A stretch of 60,533 nucleotides of DNA from an uncultured Prevotellaceae bacterium (GCA_900320845.1 ONTS01000012.1:1-60533), one strand, 5' to 3'; positions 9,142-18,285 are shown, counted from the first letter of the stretch. Notes: a model not told the origin generated them from the sequence alone. Made by a program: numbers and translations.

Positions 9142-11577
9142 ATGCAACACATCATCCAACGTTTTTTTCTCCTTATTTTTCTTCTCACCCCACTCTCCCT
9201 TCTCCCCTCTTCGCTCTCCCTCCATGCTCAGACGCTCACCGGTCGTGTGGCTGACGGTTTCGGAAGTCCTGTCGGCTATGCTACGGTGAGTCTGCTGTCG
9301 CAGGTCGACTCTGCCTTCGTTGCCGGCACTACAACGGGTGACGACGGCCGCTTCAACCTCGTAACAGAGAGGAAGGAGGGGCTGCTGCGTGTGAGCTGCA
9401 TAGGCTATAAGACCATCGTCGTGCCCTTTGTGGGCGACGATGCAGGCACGCTGACGCTGCAAGCCGAAGCCACTGAGCTGCAGGGAGTGGAGGTGGCGGT
9501 GCAGAAGCGTTTAGTGAAGCAGGACATCGACCGCCTGAGCTACGATGTGCAGGAAGACGACGACGCGAAGACAGTCACCGTGATGGACATGCTCAGGAAG
9601 GTGCCGCTGGTGACAGTAGACGGCGACGACAACATCACGGTGAAAGGCTCGTCGGCATTTCGCGTCTATAAGAACGGACATCCCGCTCCCTCGCTGACCC
9701 GCAATGCCAAGGAAGTGCTCAGAGCCATGCCGGCCTCATCGGTGAAACGCATCGAGGTCATCACCGAACCCGGTGCACGCGAGGATGCCGAGGGCGTGAC
9801 CAACATACTCAACATCGTGATGACGGACGCCAAGTCGATGGGGGGCATGACGGGTACGGTGGGTACGCATCTGTCGACATCTGGCTACAAGCGACTCACC
9901 ACATTCCTGACCGCACAGAAAGGCAAGTTCACCACCTCGCTGCAGTATGGGCTGAACTTCATGACAAAGCGCTCTACCAGGTCCCGCAACATCGGCGACT
10001 ACTACTTCACACAGACGGGAAACACCCTGCACACCGAAGGCAAGGGAACCAACAAGGGATACATTCAATGGGCAGACCTCAGCGCAAGCTATGAGATTGA
10101 CACGCTCAACCTGCTGTCGCTGTCGTTCGGCGGCATGATGTACCGCGTCGATCCTATGGGCGGCGGCACGCAGACGATGTACGATGCCGAGGGCAATATG
10201 CTGTACAGCGTGTACAACCACTATACGTTCGACCAATACCTGAGTCACAGCTGGAACGGGCGTTTCGACTACGAGCACCGCACACGGCGCAAGAACGAGG
10301 TGCTGACGCTGAGCTACATGCTCGACTTCTCGCGCAACCCGACCGACCAACGCAACACATACGTCACCGAAGGCAGCGCACCGATGGACTACGACTACTC
10401 ACGTCTCAACAAGCGGGAGTGCTTCACCGAACACACCTTCCAGGCAGACTGGGTGCGCCCCATCACCAAACAGCACAAGATAGAGATAGGAGCAAAATAT
10501 ATCTACCGCCTCAACAGCAGCGACAACCAAATGGAATACCTACGCTACTTGCCCGAGCCCGCTACGCTCTCTTCCGAGCATCTGCTCTTCGACCACACCA
10601 CCCGCGTGGCAGCAGGATATGCCGACTACATGTTCACACACAAGCGTTGGTCGGCACGCGCCGGACTGCGCTATGAGTGGAGCCGTTTAGAGGGACGTTT
10701 CCCCTCTGGCGAGGACCAGCGTTTCCACGCCACGCTGCACGACTGGGTGCCGCAGCTGTCGGTGAAGTGGCAGATGACCGATGTTCAGAGCCTCAAACTG
10801 AGCTACACCACCGCCATCAACCGTCCGGGCATAGGCTATCTCAACCCTGCCGTAGCTCGCGGACCCAACAGCGTGAACTATGGCAACGCACATCTGTACA
10901 GCGCACGCATATACAACATCAGCCTCAACTACATGCTCGTCATGCCCAAGCTGACACTCACTGTGCAGCCCTACTATGCATGGTCCGACCACACCATCGT
11001 GCCCGTTGAGACCATACGCGACGACATACGCTACTCCACCTACGGCAATGTGGGCATCAACCGCCGGCTGGCACTGTCACTCTATGCACAATGGAAGCCG
11101 TGGAAGAAAACCAAGGTCACCCTCAACATCACCCCAGAGAGCGTCAGCCGCGAGATGAGGAGTGCCGGACTGAAGAACCATTGCTACGACATGCGGGTGT
11201 ATGCCAATGTGCAGCAGGAGCTGTTCTGGAAGCTGCAGTTCTCAGCCAGCATCAACGGCACACTGGGACGCGAAGCCGACGACGTATACAACTACGACGA
11301 ACACAATCTCCATCCGTTCTTCTCCTTGCAACGTTCGTTTCTCAAGGACGACCGTCTGACAGTACGCCTGCAGGCATGGGCACCTTTCGAGAAACACACA
11401 GAATACCATACCCACTACATCAACGGTGATCGTCGGGGACACCACATATACATGAACAACGGCAACAATTTCCGCATCAACATCTCCTACCGCTTCGGCA
11501 AGCTCAAGGCACAGGTGAAAAAAGCTGCCAACAGCATACAGAACGACGACATGGTGGGCGGCATCAAGAAACAGTAG
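9142..11577 (+). CDS. Outer-membrane beta-barrel receptor with carboxypeptidase-like plug (TonB-dependent-receptor-like)
   Basis: 811 aa. The N-terminal ~30 residues are a very hydrophobic signal peptide (FFLLIFLLTPLSLLP) ending near LHAQ. Residues ~32-115 form a carboxypeptidase regulatory-like beta-sandwich (LTGRVADGFGSPVGYATVSLL). A plug-like region follows (VMDMLRKVPLVTVDGDDNITVKG, RIEVITEPGAREDAEG), then a long beta-barrel typical of the OMP_b-brl_3 group. It ends in INISYRFGKLKAQVKK rather than a classic terminal Phe. No SusD-like partner follows, so it is not a standard glycan-uptake pair. The ligand is unknown. Confidence 0.88.
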   Translation: MQHIIQRFFLLIFLLTPLSLLPSSLSLHAQTLTGRVADGFGSPVGYATVSLLSQVDSAFVAGTTTGDDGRFNLVTERKEGLLRVSCIGYKTIVVPFVGDDAGTLTLQAEATELQGVEVAVQKRLVKQDIDRLSYDVQEDDDAKTVTVMDMLRKVPLVTVDGDDNITVKGSSAFRVYKNGHPAPSLTRNAKEVLRAMPASSVKRIEVITEPGAREDAEGVTNILNIVMTDAKSMGGMTGTVGTHLSTSGYKRLTTFLTAQKGKFTTSLQYGLNFMTKRSTRSRNIGDYYFTQTGNTLHTEGKGTNKGYIQWADLSASYEIDTLNLLSLSFGGMMYRVDPMGGGTQTMYDAEGNMLYSVYNHYTFDQYLSHSWNGRFDYEHRTRRKNEVLTLSYMLDFSRNPTDQRNTYVTEGSAPMDYDYSRLNKRECFTEHTFQADWVRPITKQHKIEIGAKYIYRLNSSDNQMEYLRYLPEPATLSSEHLLFDHTTRVAAGYADYMFTHKRWSARAGLRYEWSRLEGRFPSGEDQRFHATLHDWVPQLSVKWQMTDVQSLKLSYTTAINRPGIGYLNPAVARGPNSVNYGNAHLYSARIYNISLNYMLVMPKLTLTVQPYYAWSDHTIVPVETIRDDIRYSTYGNVGINRRLALSLYAQWKPWKKTKVTLNITPESVSREMRSAGLKNHCYDMRVYANVQQELFWKLQFSASINGTLGREADDVYNYDEHNLHPFFSLQRSFLKDDRLTVRLQAWAPFEKHTEYHTHYINGDRRGHHIYMNNGNNFRINISYRFGKLKAQVKKAANSIQNDDMVGGIKKQ

Positions 11578-11636
11578 TAGACACGTGTGGTGTAGTTTTT
11601 GGCTTTTAGTCCTTTGTTGTTGCAGGCAACAAACAA

Positions 11637-11667
11637 CAGGGGCGGCATCATTGAGATGTCGCCCCTG
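11637..11667 (-). terminator. Terminator of the ferredoxin gene
   Basis: On the minus strand, CAGGGGCG pairs with CGCCCCTG around CATC/GATG and a small loop, then TTGTTTGTTG follows. It begins about 20 nt after the ferredoxin stop and faces the receptor gene, so it may also end that transcript. Confidence 0.75.
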
Positions 11668-11688
11668 TATGGGTATAGCTTTTATGCC

Positions 11689-11856
11689 TTAGGGAAGGCT
11701 GATAGCCTCAGACGGGCACACAGCAGCGCATGAGCCGCACTCGGTGCATTCGTCGGGATTGATTGAATACTTTTCGCCTTCGGAGATAGCTCCTACGGGG
11801 CATTCGTCGATGCATGTGCCGCAAGCAATGCAGTCGTCGCTAATTACATAAGCCAT
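11689..11856 (-). CDS. 2[4Fe-4S] ferredoxin (bacterial/clostridial type)
   Basis: 55 aa, below common ORF-length cut-offs. Starts MAYVISDDCIACGTC. Two CxxCxxCxxxCP motifs bind two [4Fe-4S] clusters: Cys9, 12, 15 with Cys19-Pro, and Cys37, 40, 43 with Cys47-Pro. The length and near two-fold symmetry are those of low-potential electron carriers of anaerobes, which serve pyruvate:ferredoxin oxidoreductase, Rnf or hydrogenase. It is a single-gene unit, with a TACCTTTG promoter 57 nt upstream and its own terminator. Confidence 0.95.
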   Translation of the reverse strand: MAYVISDDCIACGTCIDECPVGAISEGEKYSINPDECTECGSCAAVCPSEAISLP

Positions 11857-11912
11857 AGTTCAAAAATGTTTTTGTGTTAATAATCTAATGATAGTACCTA
11901 CTTTTGGCAATG

Positions 11913-11920
11913 CAAAGGTA
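11913..11920 (-). promoter_or_regulatory. -7 element of the ferredoxin gene
   Basis: Perfect TACCTTTG on the minus strand. TTTA at 11946-11943 stands in for the -33 TTTG at about the right distance. Confidence 0.65.
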
Positions 11921-12049
11921 CATATATATTTTATTCTACCTATAAATAGGTATATTTTTTTTGCTCTTCATGATGTGATAAACAAATAATGTGCCATTTC
12001 ACCTACCCTGTCATGCAATAAGTATGGCTGTTTAGCGTTATGAGTATAG

Positions 12050-12799
12050 ATGAAACAGATTATATCCCTCATAGTGTTGCTGTGCGCCCTTTGTCATTCG
12101 GGTGTTCAGGCACAGGAGCGCCGCGTACAGAACAGGCCTTACACCGACCTGCGTCCGTTCCATTTCGGAGTTGTCATAGGCACTCATGCGCAAGACGTTG
12201 ACTTCCGCAACGTGGGTCCGCGACTGGTGGAGACAGAGGAAGGGGGCATGGTGGAGAAGACCATCGTCACCGATCAGGACCGCTGGGACATGGGCTTCAC
12301 GGTGGGTGTATTGGGCGAGTTCCGCCTCAGCCAGTTCTTTCAGTTGCGTATAGCACCTGCCCTGCACTTCGGCACCCGACATCTCACGCTGCGAAACCTC
12401 ACCGACCTCACCCCCGAAGGGCTGCCCATAGAGCAGCATCAGGAGATGAAGACCGCCTACATGTCGTCGGCATTCGACCTCATCTTTGCTGCACCGCGCT
12501 TCAACAATCACCGACCCTACATCATGGCGGGCGTCAATCCGCTCGTCAACCTGTCGGCAAAGAGCGACGACTACATCAAACTGAAACCTTTTGACCTATG
12601 TGTCGAGGTGGGCGTGGGATGCGACTTCTACCTGCCGTTCTTCAAACTGAGACCCGAGCTGAAGTTCATGTACGGTCTGACCAACAGCCTCGACACCAAG
12701 CACGCCGACCAGCTGAAGGACAAGAACATGCGTATGTACACACAGTCGGTAGACAAAGCCACGACAAAGATGGTAGTGCTGTCGTTCTACTTTGAATAA
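12050..12799 (+). CDS. porT: PorT-family outer-membrane protein (type IX secretion)
   Basis: 249 aa with a signal peptide (LIVLLCALCHSGVQAQ). The mature part is a small beta-barrel with family features: NRPYTDLRPFHFGVVIGTHAQD, WDMGFTVGVLGEFRLSQFFQLRIAPALHFG, and an aromatic C-terminus (KMVVLSFYFE) suited to outer-membrane insertion. PorT is one of the proteins needed for T9SS export in Porphyromonas. The nearby 870-aa protein at 19948 carries a T9SS-like tail, so the system is probably in use. No other por genes lie in the window. More distant PorT-fold barrels exist, so the exact role is slightly uncertain. Confidence 0.85.
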   Translation: MKQIISLIVLLCALCHSGVQAQERRVQNRPYTDLRPFHFGVVIGTHAQDVDFRNVGPRLVETEEGGMVEKTIVTDQDRWDMGFTVGVLGEFRLSQFFQLRIAPALHFGTRHLTLRNLTDLTPEGLPIEQHQEMKTAYMSSAFDLIFAAPRFNNHRPYIMAGVNPLVNLSAKSDDYIKLKPFDLCVEVGVGCDFYLPFFKLRPELKFMYGLTNSLDTKHADQLKDKNMRMYTQSVDKATTKMVVLSFYFE

Positions 12800-12882
12800 C
12801 CAGAAAATAAAAACCGAGAGAGGCTCACACCTCAACACTCACAGATCCCCCATTTACATTACCCTCTAAAATCATTAACCCT

Positions 12883-13761
12883 ATGTACAAAATCCGTTCC
12901 ATCTCCATCACCCTTCTACTGTTGACGGTTTCCCTGTTTGCCACCGCATCGTGCGACTCAACCAACCCTCTATACCAACAATGGACGATTGTCAACGAAG
13001 ACGGCACGACGTCGGTTTACGACTTCACCGACACGGCTTTCTATGTTGCTGCACAGATATATCCCGCCGACTATTGTGCGTCAGTGAACAACGCTTACGA
13101 CCCAGGCGTATGCTACCAGAGCGAGCGCTATCCCATGCGCGTCGTTTTCGAGACCAAAAACAGCGGAACAATTGAATATCAAAGCTTCAACGGCCAATGG
13201 TTCGAGCGCTGTACCTTCTCCGACCTCACCAAGAAGAGCGTGACACTGGTCTTCGAAGGCGAGTTTGAGTGGAAGCTAACCGCCGCAAAGGAGCCTATCG
13301 AAGTAGTAAATCCCAACGACCAGGAGCTGAATGTAGAAGACTTGGGCATGATAGTCAGCTTCTACGACAACACCCCCGACATCTTCAAGCATGTGTGCAA
13401 AGGCAAGAATCTCAAGCAACTGGCGAAGCATATCGACATCGCTGCCGACGACAGCTACGAGACATGGGGCAGAAACATACAAGTGAAGGACGGCAAGTTG
13501 AGCACAACTGGCAACGACGCCATGGGCATACACTACGCTTTAAACTATGAGATAAGCATCGTGTTCACCGACAAGAAGCTCATCCCCATCTACGAGAAGC
13601 AGCTGGCACGCCTTGGCTACACCCTGAAAGCTACACGCAAGGTAGAAACCGGTACGATACGCGACTACGGCTCAGTAGAATGGAGTGAAGAGACTCCATC
13701 GCCCTACTACCTCTACGACGACGGAAAGGGGCTGTACCAATTGGTGATGACACTCATCTGA
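12883..13761 (+). CDS. Lipoprotein of unknown function
   Basis: 292 aa. A lipoprotein signal peptide ends at Cys24 (LFATASCDSTNP), so the protein is probably anchored to the outer membrane. The first part (WTIVNEDGTTSVYDFTDTAFYV) resembles the short beta-strand pattern of lipocalin-like lipoproteins. The second half (MIVSFYDNTPDIFKHVCKGKNL onward) is not recognised. It follows porT by 83 nt, possibly in the same transcript, but a T9SS role is only a guess by position. A long hairpin ends the unit. Confidence 0.75.
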   Translation: MYKIRSISITLLLLTVSLFATASCDSTNPLYQQWTIVNEDGTTSVYDFTDTAFYVAAQIYPADYCASVNNAYDPGVCYQSERYPMRVVFETKNSGTIEYQSFNGQWFERCTFSDLTKKSVTLVFEGEFEWKLTAAKEPIEVVNPNDQELNVEDLGMIVSFYDNTPDIFKHVCKGKNLKQLAKHIDIAADDSYETWGRNIQVKDGKLSTTGNDAMGIHYALNYEISIVFTDKKLIPIYEKQLARLGYTLKATRKVETGTIRDYGSVEWSEETPSPYYLYDDGKGLYQLVMTLI

Positions 13762-13787
13762 CTCCACCCCACCGTAGACACCTCCTC

Positions 13788-13839
13788 ATAAGAGAAGCAT
13801 CTCTGCTGCCGATCGCGGCAGCAGAGATGCTTCTCTTAT
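13788..13839. terminator. Bidirectional terminator with perfect 24-bp arms
   Basis: ATAAGAGAAGCATCTCTGCT continues to 13811, a 4-nt loop follows, and the exact complement runs 13816-13839. It lies between converging genes (unknown lipoprotein and metallophosphatase). The T-runs are short and the arms are longer and cleaner than those of a usual terminator. Confidence 0.7.
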
Positions 13840-13879
13840 TGTCTATATCGTATAGCGCCTCGCCAGGATGGGCTCGGCC

Positions 13880-14719
13880 TTATTTCTTCTTCATATTGAG
13901 CACAAGTCGTCCCACCCAGATGCCGTGTTTGCCGTTCTGGTCGTTGCCGACGAGTTTGCCTTCGGCGTTGGGACTGTACTGCAGTTGCTCCATATAGGTG
14001 TGTGAGTGTCCACCGAGGAAGAGGTCGATATCTTTGGTGGCAGCCATAATCTTCTTATCGTCGATGCCCATCTCTTCCCATCCCATGTGTGAGATGCAGA
14101 TGACGAGGTCACATTTCTTCTTGTTCTTCAGATAGTCGGCTTCTTCTTTCGCCACGGCTATGGGGTCGAGATACTTGACGCCTTTGCATTTGTTTTCGTC
14201 AACGAGTCCTTTCATCTCGGGGTCGAGGGCGAAGACGCCGATCTTCATGCCTTTTCGCTTGAGTATGATGTGCTTCTTCACGGTGCCTTCAACGGGTGTG
14301 CCGGTAAAGTCGTAGTTTGAGCACACGATGGGGAACTTCGCTTTGCGAAAGATGCGAGCCATGTTCTCCAGTCCGAAGTCGAACTCGTGGTTGCCGATGG
14401 TGGCGCAGTCGTATCCCATCTGGTTCATGAGTTCCACCTCGACGTCGCCTTTATATAGGGTATAGAATGCCGAGCCTTGTGAGAAGTCACCGCTGTCGAA
14501 GAGCAACAGGTCGGGATTCTGTTGGCGTTCGGCCTTAATCATGTTGATACGACGCAGATATCCGCCCAGACCGGCGAGTGTCTTGTCCTTAAGGTTGGGG
14601 CTTAAAGGATGTATGCAGCTGTGGGTGTCGTTGGTGTGGATAACGAGGAGCTGCTTATCCTGTGCTGCCGAAGAAAGAACGAAGAGGCAGCAGAGTGAAA
14701 GTATGATTGTCTTTTTCAT
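13880..14719 (-). CDS. Exported metallophosphatase, N-terminal half of 5'-nucleotidase
   Basis: 279 aa with signal peptide MKKTIILSLCCLFVLSSAAQ. The calcineurin-like phosphoesterase domain has all metal-site motifs: IHTNDTHS, DSGDFSQG, GNHEFD, ISHMGWEE and GGHSHT. In most bacteria this domain is fused to a C-terminal 5'-nucleotidase domain. Here that domain is encoded by the separate gene just upstream (14798-15565). The two chains probably work together on periplasmic nucleotides. The ORF ends cleanly, so the split is not a recent frameshift. Confidence 0.9.
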   Translation of the reverse strand: MKKTIILSLCCLFVLSSAAQDKQLLVIHTNDTHSCIHPLSPNLKDKTLAGLGGYLRRINMIKAERQQNPDLLLFDSGDFSQGSAFYTLYKGDVEVELMNQMGYDCATIGNHEFDFGLENMARIFRKAKFPIVCSNYDFTGTPVEGTVKKHIILKRKGMKIGVFALDPEMKGLVDENKCKGVKYLDPIAVAKEEADYLKNKKKCDLVICISHMGWEEMGIDDKKIMAATKDIDLFLGGHSHTYMEQLQYSPNAEGKLVGNDQNGKHGIWVGRLVLNMKKK

Positions 14720-14797
14720 GGGATGATATATTTTTCGGTTGGTATTGTGTTGTTATCGTGAATGTTGTGGTTGCTGTCGGGAGTATGCCGGTGTGCC

Positions 14798-15565
14798 TTA
14801 TTCCACAATTTTCACGCGTCCTTCTATCTCGCCTGTCACGGTCTTGCCCTGCTTGGCTTGTGCGCGGAAGTAGTCCATGATGATGAATCGTACGTTGTTC
14901 TCTTCTGCCACGGGCTGGTTGACGTCGATCTTTGCCTTGAAGGCTTCCATGCGGTCGTTGCCCTGTGCCACGAAGTCGAGCGTCACAATGCGGTATTTTG
15001 CAGCGGTGTCAATGGGTTTGCCATTGAGCAGTGCGCTGCGCAGCGTGCCGTTCTTGGTTATCTCCAGGTTGACGCCTTTGCTCACGCCTTCGCCTCCCTG
15101 AACGGCTATCTGCGAGAAGAGCTCCATGACCTTCTCGCCGGTGAGGGTGAGGAAACATATCTTATTCTCAAAAGGTGCCACTTCGAGCACATCGCCGATG
15201 GTGACGTTGCCCTCAGCCAGTGCAGCTCGCATGCCGCCGATGTTGTAAACGGAAAAGTCGGGGGCCTCGCCATAGCCTTTCGCTGCCCACATCAGGACGT
15301 CAGAGAGGATGTTGGACAGGGGACTCTCGGGACGGTCGGCATAAAGATAGCCGCCAGCTTGTCCCACCACGGGTTTCATCATGCTGTCGACCTTCACCTG
15401 ATAGGGTGCCAGGAAGGCTGCTGCGGCAGCATCGGGATTGGCATCGAAACGGTTGTCGATGCGTACTCGGGTGCGGTCGATACTTGCCAGTTGGTAGTGG
15501 CTGGTACACGAGGCACTCCATAAGAGGGCAGACAAGATGCCCAGAGAGAGAAAATTGAGTCGCAT
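14798..15565 (-). CDS. Lipoprotein with 5'-nucleotidase C-terminal (substrate-binding) domain
   Basis: 255 aa from the ATG at 15565. The frame is open to 15604, but MRLNFLSLGILSALLWSASC is a clear lipoprotein signal with Cys at about residue 20. The rest is the 5_nucleotid_C fold: PLSNILSDVLMWAAK, SVYNIGGMRAALAEG, ITIGDVLEVAPFENK and KYRIVTLDFVAQGNDRM. It binds the nucleotide base in fused enzymes. The companion metallophosphatase starts 78 nt downstream. The gene order (C-domain first) is the reverse of the fused protein. Confidence 0.9.
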   Translation of the reverse strand: MRLNFLSLGILSALLWSASCTSHYQLASIDRTRVRIDNRFDANPDAAAAAFLAPYQVKVDSMMKPVVGQAGGYLYADRPESPLSNILSDVLMWAAKGYGEAPDFSVYNIGGMRAALAEGNVTIGDVLEVAPFENKICFLTLTGEKVMELFSQIAVQGGEGVSKGVNLEITKNGTLRSALLNGKPIDTAAKYRIVTLDFVAQGNDRMEAFKAKIDVNQPVAEENNVRFIIMDYFRAQAKQGKTVTGEIEGRVKIVE

Positions 15566-15643
15566 AGGATTATGTTTAGTGTATAACTGTTCTGTAACTA
15601 TCACCCATCGTCACCGCTATGGCGGCCAGATGGTTTCATGTGG

Positions 15644-15675
15644 CAAAAATACGCATTTCTCCTCGAATAGCGAAA
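15644..15675 (-). promoter_or_regulatory. Promoter of the split 5'-nucleotidase pair
   Basis: Minus strand: TATTTTTG (15651 to 15644) with TTTC at 15675-15672 and a 20-nt spacer. It lies 78 nt before the start at 15565. Confidence 0.5.
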
Positions 15676-15797
15676 ATAAATGGTGTTTGTTTACGTTTTA
15701 CGCTCCGTCGCCGGGATGTCGGGGGCTGACAGCTGCCCCGTCCCACTGACTTAGGGACGGAGACAAGTGGCGGAGAATAAATAAATTGCGGGTAAAA

Positions 15798-15829
15798 TTT
15801 GCACAACGCTCTAAAACCCATTACCTTTG
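15798..15829 (+). promoter_or_regulatory. Consensus promoter of rplS
   Basis: TTTG (15798-15801), exactly 20 nt, then TACCTTTG (15822-15829). This is the cleanest Bacteroidetes promoter in the window. The leader to the ATG is about 80 nt and holds a CCGC/GCGG hairpin near 15850, a possible autoregulatory L19 leader. Confidence 0.85.
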
Positions 15830-15916
15830 CACGGCAAAATTTCGTCGTAACCGCTGGCAGCGGAAGAGTCGTTGGCCATGTTGCGTCGATGCATAACACT
15901 AAAGAAGTTGATTATC

Positions 15917-16282
15917 ATGAACTTAATCAAAGTGGCCGAAGAGGCCTTCAAGACAGGAAAAGAACTCCCCGAGTTCCGCGCCGGCGACACCATCACCGTT
16001 GCTTACCGCATCATCGAGGGTTCGAAAGAGCGTATCCAGCTGTACCGTGGCGTTGTGATCAAGATTAAGGGTCACGGCGACAAGCGTCGTTTCACCGTTC
16101 GCAAGATGTCGGGCACTGTGGGTGTAGAGCGCATCTTCCCCATCGACTCTCCCAACATCGAGAGCATTGAGGTGAACAAGCGTGGTAAGGTGCGTCGCGC
16201 CAAGCTGTACTACCTGCGCAATCTCACAGGTAAGAAAGCACGCATCAAGGAAAAGCGCACTCCTATCAAGACAGAAGACTAA
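15917..16282 (+). CDS. rplS: 50S ribosomal protein L19
   Basis: 121 aa from the ATG at 15917 ([14 protein letters not shown]). It sits at the 30S-50S interface. Family motifs are [44 protein letters not shown] and [17 protein letters not shown]. The frame opens earlier, at 15872, but that extension is not part of L19. It is monocistronic here, without the trmD/rimM partners seen in many phyla. Confidence 0.97.
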   Translation: MNLIKVAEEAFKTGKELPEFRAGDTITVAYRIIEGSKERIQLYRGVVIKIKGHGDKRRFTVRKMSGTVGVERIFPIDSPNIESIEVNKRGKVRRAKLYYLRNLTGKKARIKEKRTPIKTED

Positions 16283-16319
16283 TCCTCTTCGCCGAGGTTC
16301 ATACCTCTCTCACCATCAA

Positions 16320-16351
16320 CGGGGCATTGTCCGCACAAGGGCAGTGCCCCG
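16320..16351 (+). terminator. Probable terminator of rplS
   Basis: CGGGGCA pairs with TGCCCCG around an 18-nt loop that can pair further inside. No strong T-run follows, so termination may be partial. Confidence 0.5.
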
Positions 16352-16422
16352 ATTGCATAGGTGGAGAGACAGAGGATGCACAACTTTTTCATGCAATTCA
16401 TCGTATTTGTGCAAAAACGATG

Positions 16423-16430
16423 TATCTTTG
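16423..16430 (+). promoter_or_regulatory. -7 element for folP-cdaA
   Basis: TATCTTTG lies 28 nt before the folP ATG. The nearest TTTG is 13 nt upstream, too close for a normal -33. Confidence 0.5.
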
Positions 16431-16457
16431 TAGCATTAAACACTATCCAATCCACCC

Positions 16458-17306
16458 ATGACCGCCATCTCGCGCTTCTCGATCAACCTCGGCGGCAGGC
16501 TTTTTTCGCTTGCCCCTCCGCAGGTGATGGGCATACTGAACTGCACACCCGACTCGTTCTTTGCCGACAGTAGGAGCTGCGACGAGGCAGACATAGCGCT
16601 TCGTGCGCGAAAAATAGTGGACGAAGGGGGCACCATCATCGACGTGGGCGCCTGCTCTACTCGTCCCGACTCCGAACCTGTGGACGAGGCCGAGGAACGT
16701 CGCCGCCTGCGACGGGCGCTGACCATCATACGCAACGAGTGCCCCGACACGCCATTGAGCATCGACACCTTCCGTCCGGACGTGGCGCGCATGTGCGTGG
16801 AAGAGTATGGCGCCGCCATCATCAACGACGTGGGGCAGACGGCAACCCATTCGCCCCGCAGCGACGCCGAACGTCAGGCTATGTTCAGCATGGCAGCACG
16901 TCTGCGAGTGCCGTATGTGCTCACATCGTCGCACGCCACCATGGAGACGATGCTCACCAGCATGGCACGAGACATCGCTGAGCTGCACGCATTGGGCGTT
17001 GGCGACGTGATTGCCGACCCGGGATTCGGATTCGGAAAGACATTGGAGCAGAACCACCTCATCCTGGCACAACTGGAAGAGCTGCATCTGCTGAATGTGC
17101 CGCTGCTCATAGGCATTTCGCGCAAGTCGATGTTCACCCGTCTGCTCAACATCACAGCAGCAGAGGCACTCAACGCCACCACCGTCGGACACACCCTGAC
17201 CCTGATGAAGGGCGCACACATACTGCGGGTGCACGACGTGAAGGAAGCCGTGGAGGCGGTGAAGATAACAGGCGTGATACAGTCGTACACGATGTGCGAA
17301 GAATGA
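16458..17306 (+). CDS. folP: Dihydropteroate synthase
   Basis: 282 aa. Joins p-aminobenzoate and the pterin pyrophosphate in folate synthesis; it is the sulfonamide target. Motifs are MGILNCTPDSFF, GGTIIDVGACSTRPDSEPV, PLSIDTFRPDVA, DPGFGFGKTLEQN, and the C-terminal pterin/pABA site ISRKSMFTRLL. Length is normal. It is followed 120 nt later by cdaA, a pairing common in Bacteroidetes, so the two are likely one transcript. Confidence 0.96.
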   Translation: MTAISRFSINLGGRLFSLAPPQVMGILNCTPDSFFADSRSCDEADIALRARKIVDEGGTIIDVGACSTRPDSEPVDEAEERRRLRRALTIIRNECPDTPLSIDTFRPDVARMCVEEYGAAIINDVGQTATHSPRSDAERQAMFSMAARLRVPYVLTSSHATMETMLTSMARDIAELHALGVGDVIADPGFGFGKTLEQNHLILAQLEELHLLNVPLLIGISRKSMFTRLLNITAAEALNATTVGHTLTLMKGAHILRVHDVKEAVEAVKITGVIQSYTMCEE

Positions 17307-17426
17307 ACAGCGCAACTGGAGCCGAAACACAGCCGCACCGTCGAAAGAAACAGACAGAAACAGACAGAAAGACAGCCAACCTCATCTAACAGTAAATCGA
17401 TAATCATCTAATAGTTAACATCCACC

Positions 17427-18257
17427 GTGTTTCTTGATTTCAGCATAAAAGACTTTATCGACATATTTCTTGTCGCTCTGTTGCTCTACTACTTCTATCG
17501 TGTGATGAAGGAAAGTCGCACCATCAATGTGTTTGTGGGCATTCTCATCTTCGTTGTCGTGTGGATTTTCGTCAGTCAGATACTGAAGATGAAGATGCTC
17601 GGCAGCATCCTCGACAAGTTGGTGAGCGTGGGTGTCATCGCCCTCATCGTACTGTTTCAGGAAGAGATACGCAAGTTCCTCTTCAACCTGGGTGCCCATC
17701 AGCACCTCAGCCGTGTGCTGTCGTTCTTCACCGGCAGCAAACAGACGGATGAACGAGCCAACATCCTGCCCATAGTGATGGCATGTGTGAACATGTCGAG
17801 GCAGAAGACCGGTGCACTCATCGTCGTAGAACGCTCCATTCCGCTCAACGACATCATCGCCACGGGCGACATCATCAACGCCGAAGTGTGCCAACGACTG
17901 ATAGAGAATCTGTTTTTCAAGAACTCACCGCTGCACGACGGCGCCGTGGTGGTGAAACGCGACACCATCCGTGCAGCAGGATGTATACTGCCCGTAGCGC
18001 ACGACTCCAACATCCCCAAGCACTTCGGCCTGCGCCACCGTGCCGCACTGGGCATCACGCAGGAGAGCGACGCACTCGCCATCGTGGTGTCGGAGGAGAC
18101 CGGCAATATCACTGCTGCTATAGGAGGACAGTTCAGGCATAAGCTCAACGCCGAACAACTCGAGGCTCTGCTCACCGACAGAGAGACGAGGAAAAAGAAA
18201 AAGAGCAAGGACAACAAGGAAAAGCAGAATGACAACACCCCACCCATCACGCAATAA
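17427..18257 (+). CDS. cdaA: Membrane diadenylate cyclase CdaA (c-di-AMP synthase)
   Basis: 276 aa, starting with GTG at 17427. Two or three N-terminal transmembrane segments (DIFLVALLLYYFY, VFVGILIFVVVWIFV, LVSVGVIALIVLF) precede the DAC domain. Catalytic motifs are DGA (Asp171-Ala173) and RHR (Arg203-Arg205), as in DisA and CdaA. The C-terminal tail is Lys-rich. The product, c-di-AMP, controls K+ and osmolyte balance. The usual regulator CdaR (YbbR) and GlmM are not adjacent; folP is upstream. Confidence 0.95.
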   Translation: MFLDFSIKDFIDIFLVALLLYYFYRVMKESRTINVFVGILIFVVVWIFVSQILKMKMLGSILDKLVSVGVIALIVLFQEEIRKFLFNLGAHQHLSRVLSFFTGSKQTDERANILPIVMACVNMSRQKTGALIVVERSIPLNDIIATGDIINAEVCQRLIENLFFKNSPLHDGAVVVKRDTIRAAGCILPVAHDSNIPKHFGLRHRAALGITQESDALAIVVSEETGNITAAIGGQFRHKLNAEQLEALLTDRETRKKKKSKDNKEKQNDNTPPITQ

Positions 18258-18285
18258 ACATTGTTAAACATTAAATAATCGACCT

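Noticed and set aside
17327-17381. AAACAGACAGAAAGACAG-type short repeats between folP and cdaA
   Set aside because: Simple purine-rich slippage sequence without fixed period or symmetry; nothing supports a function.
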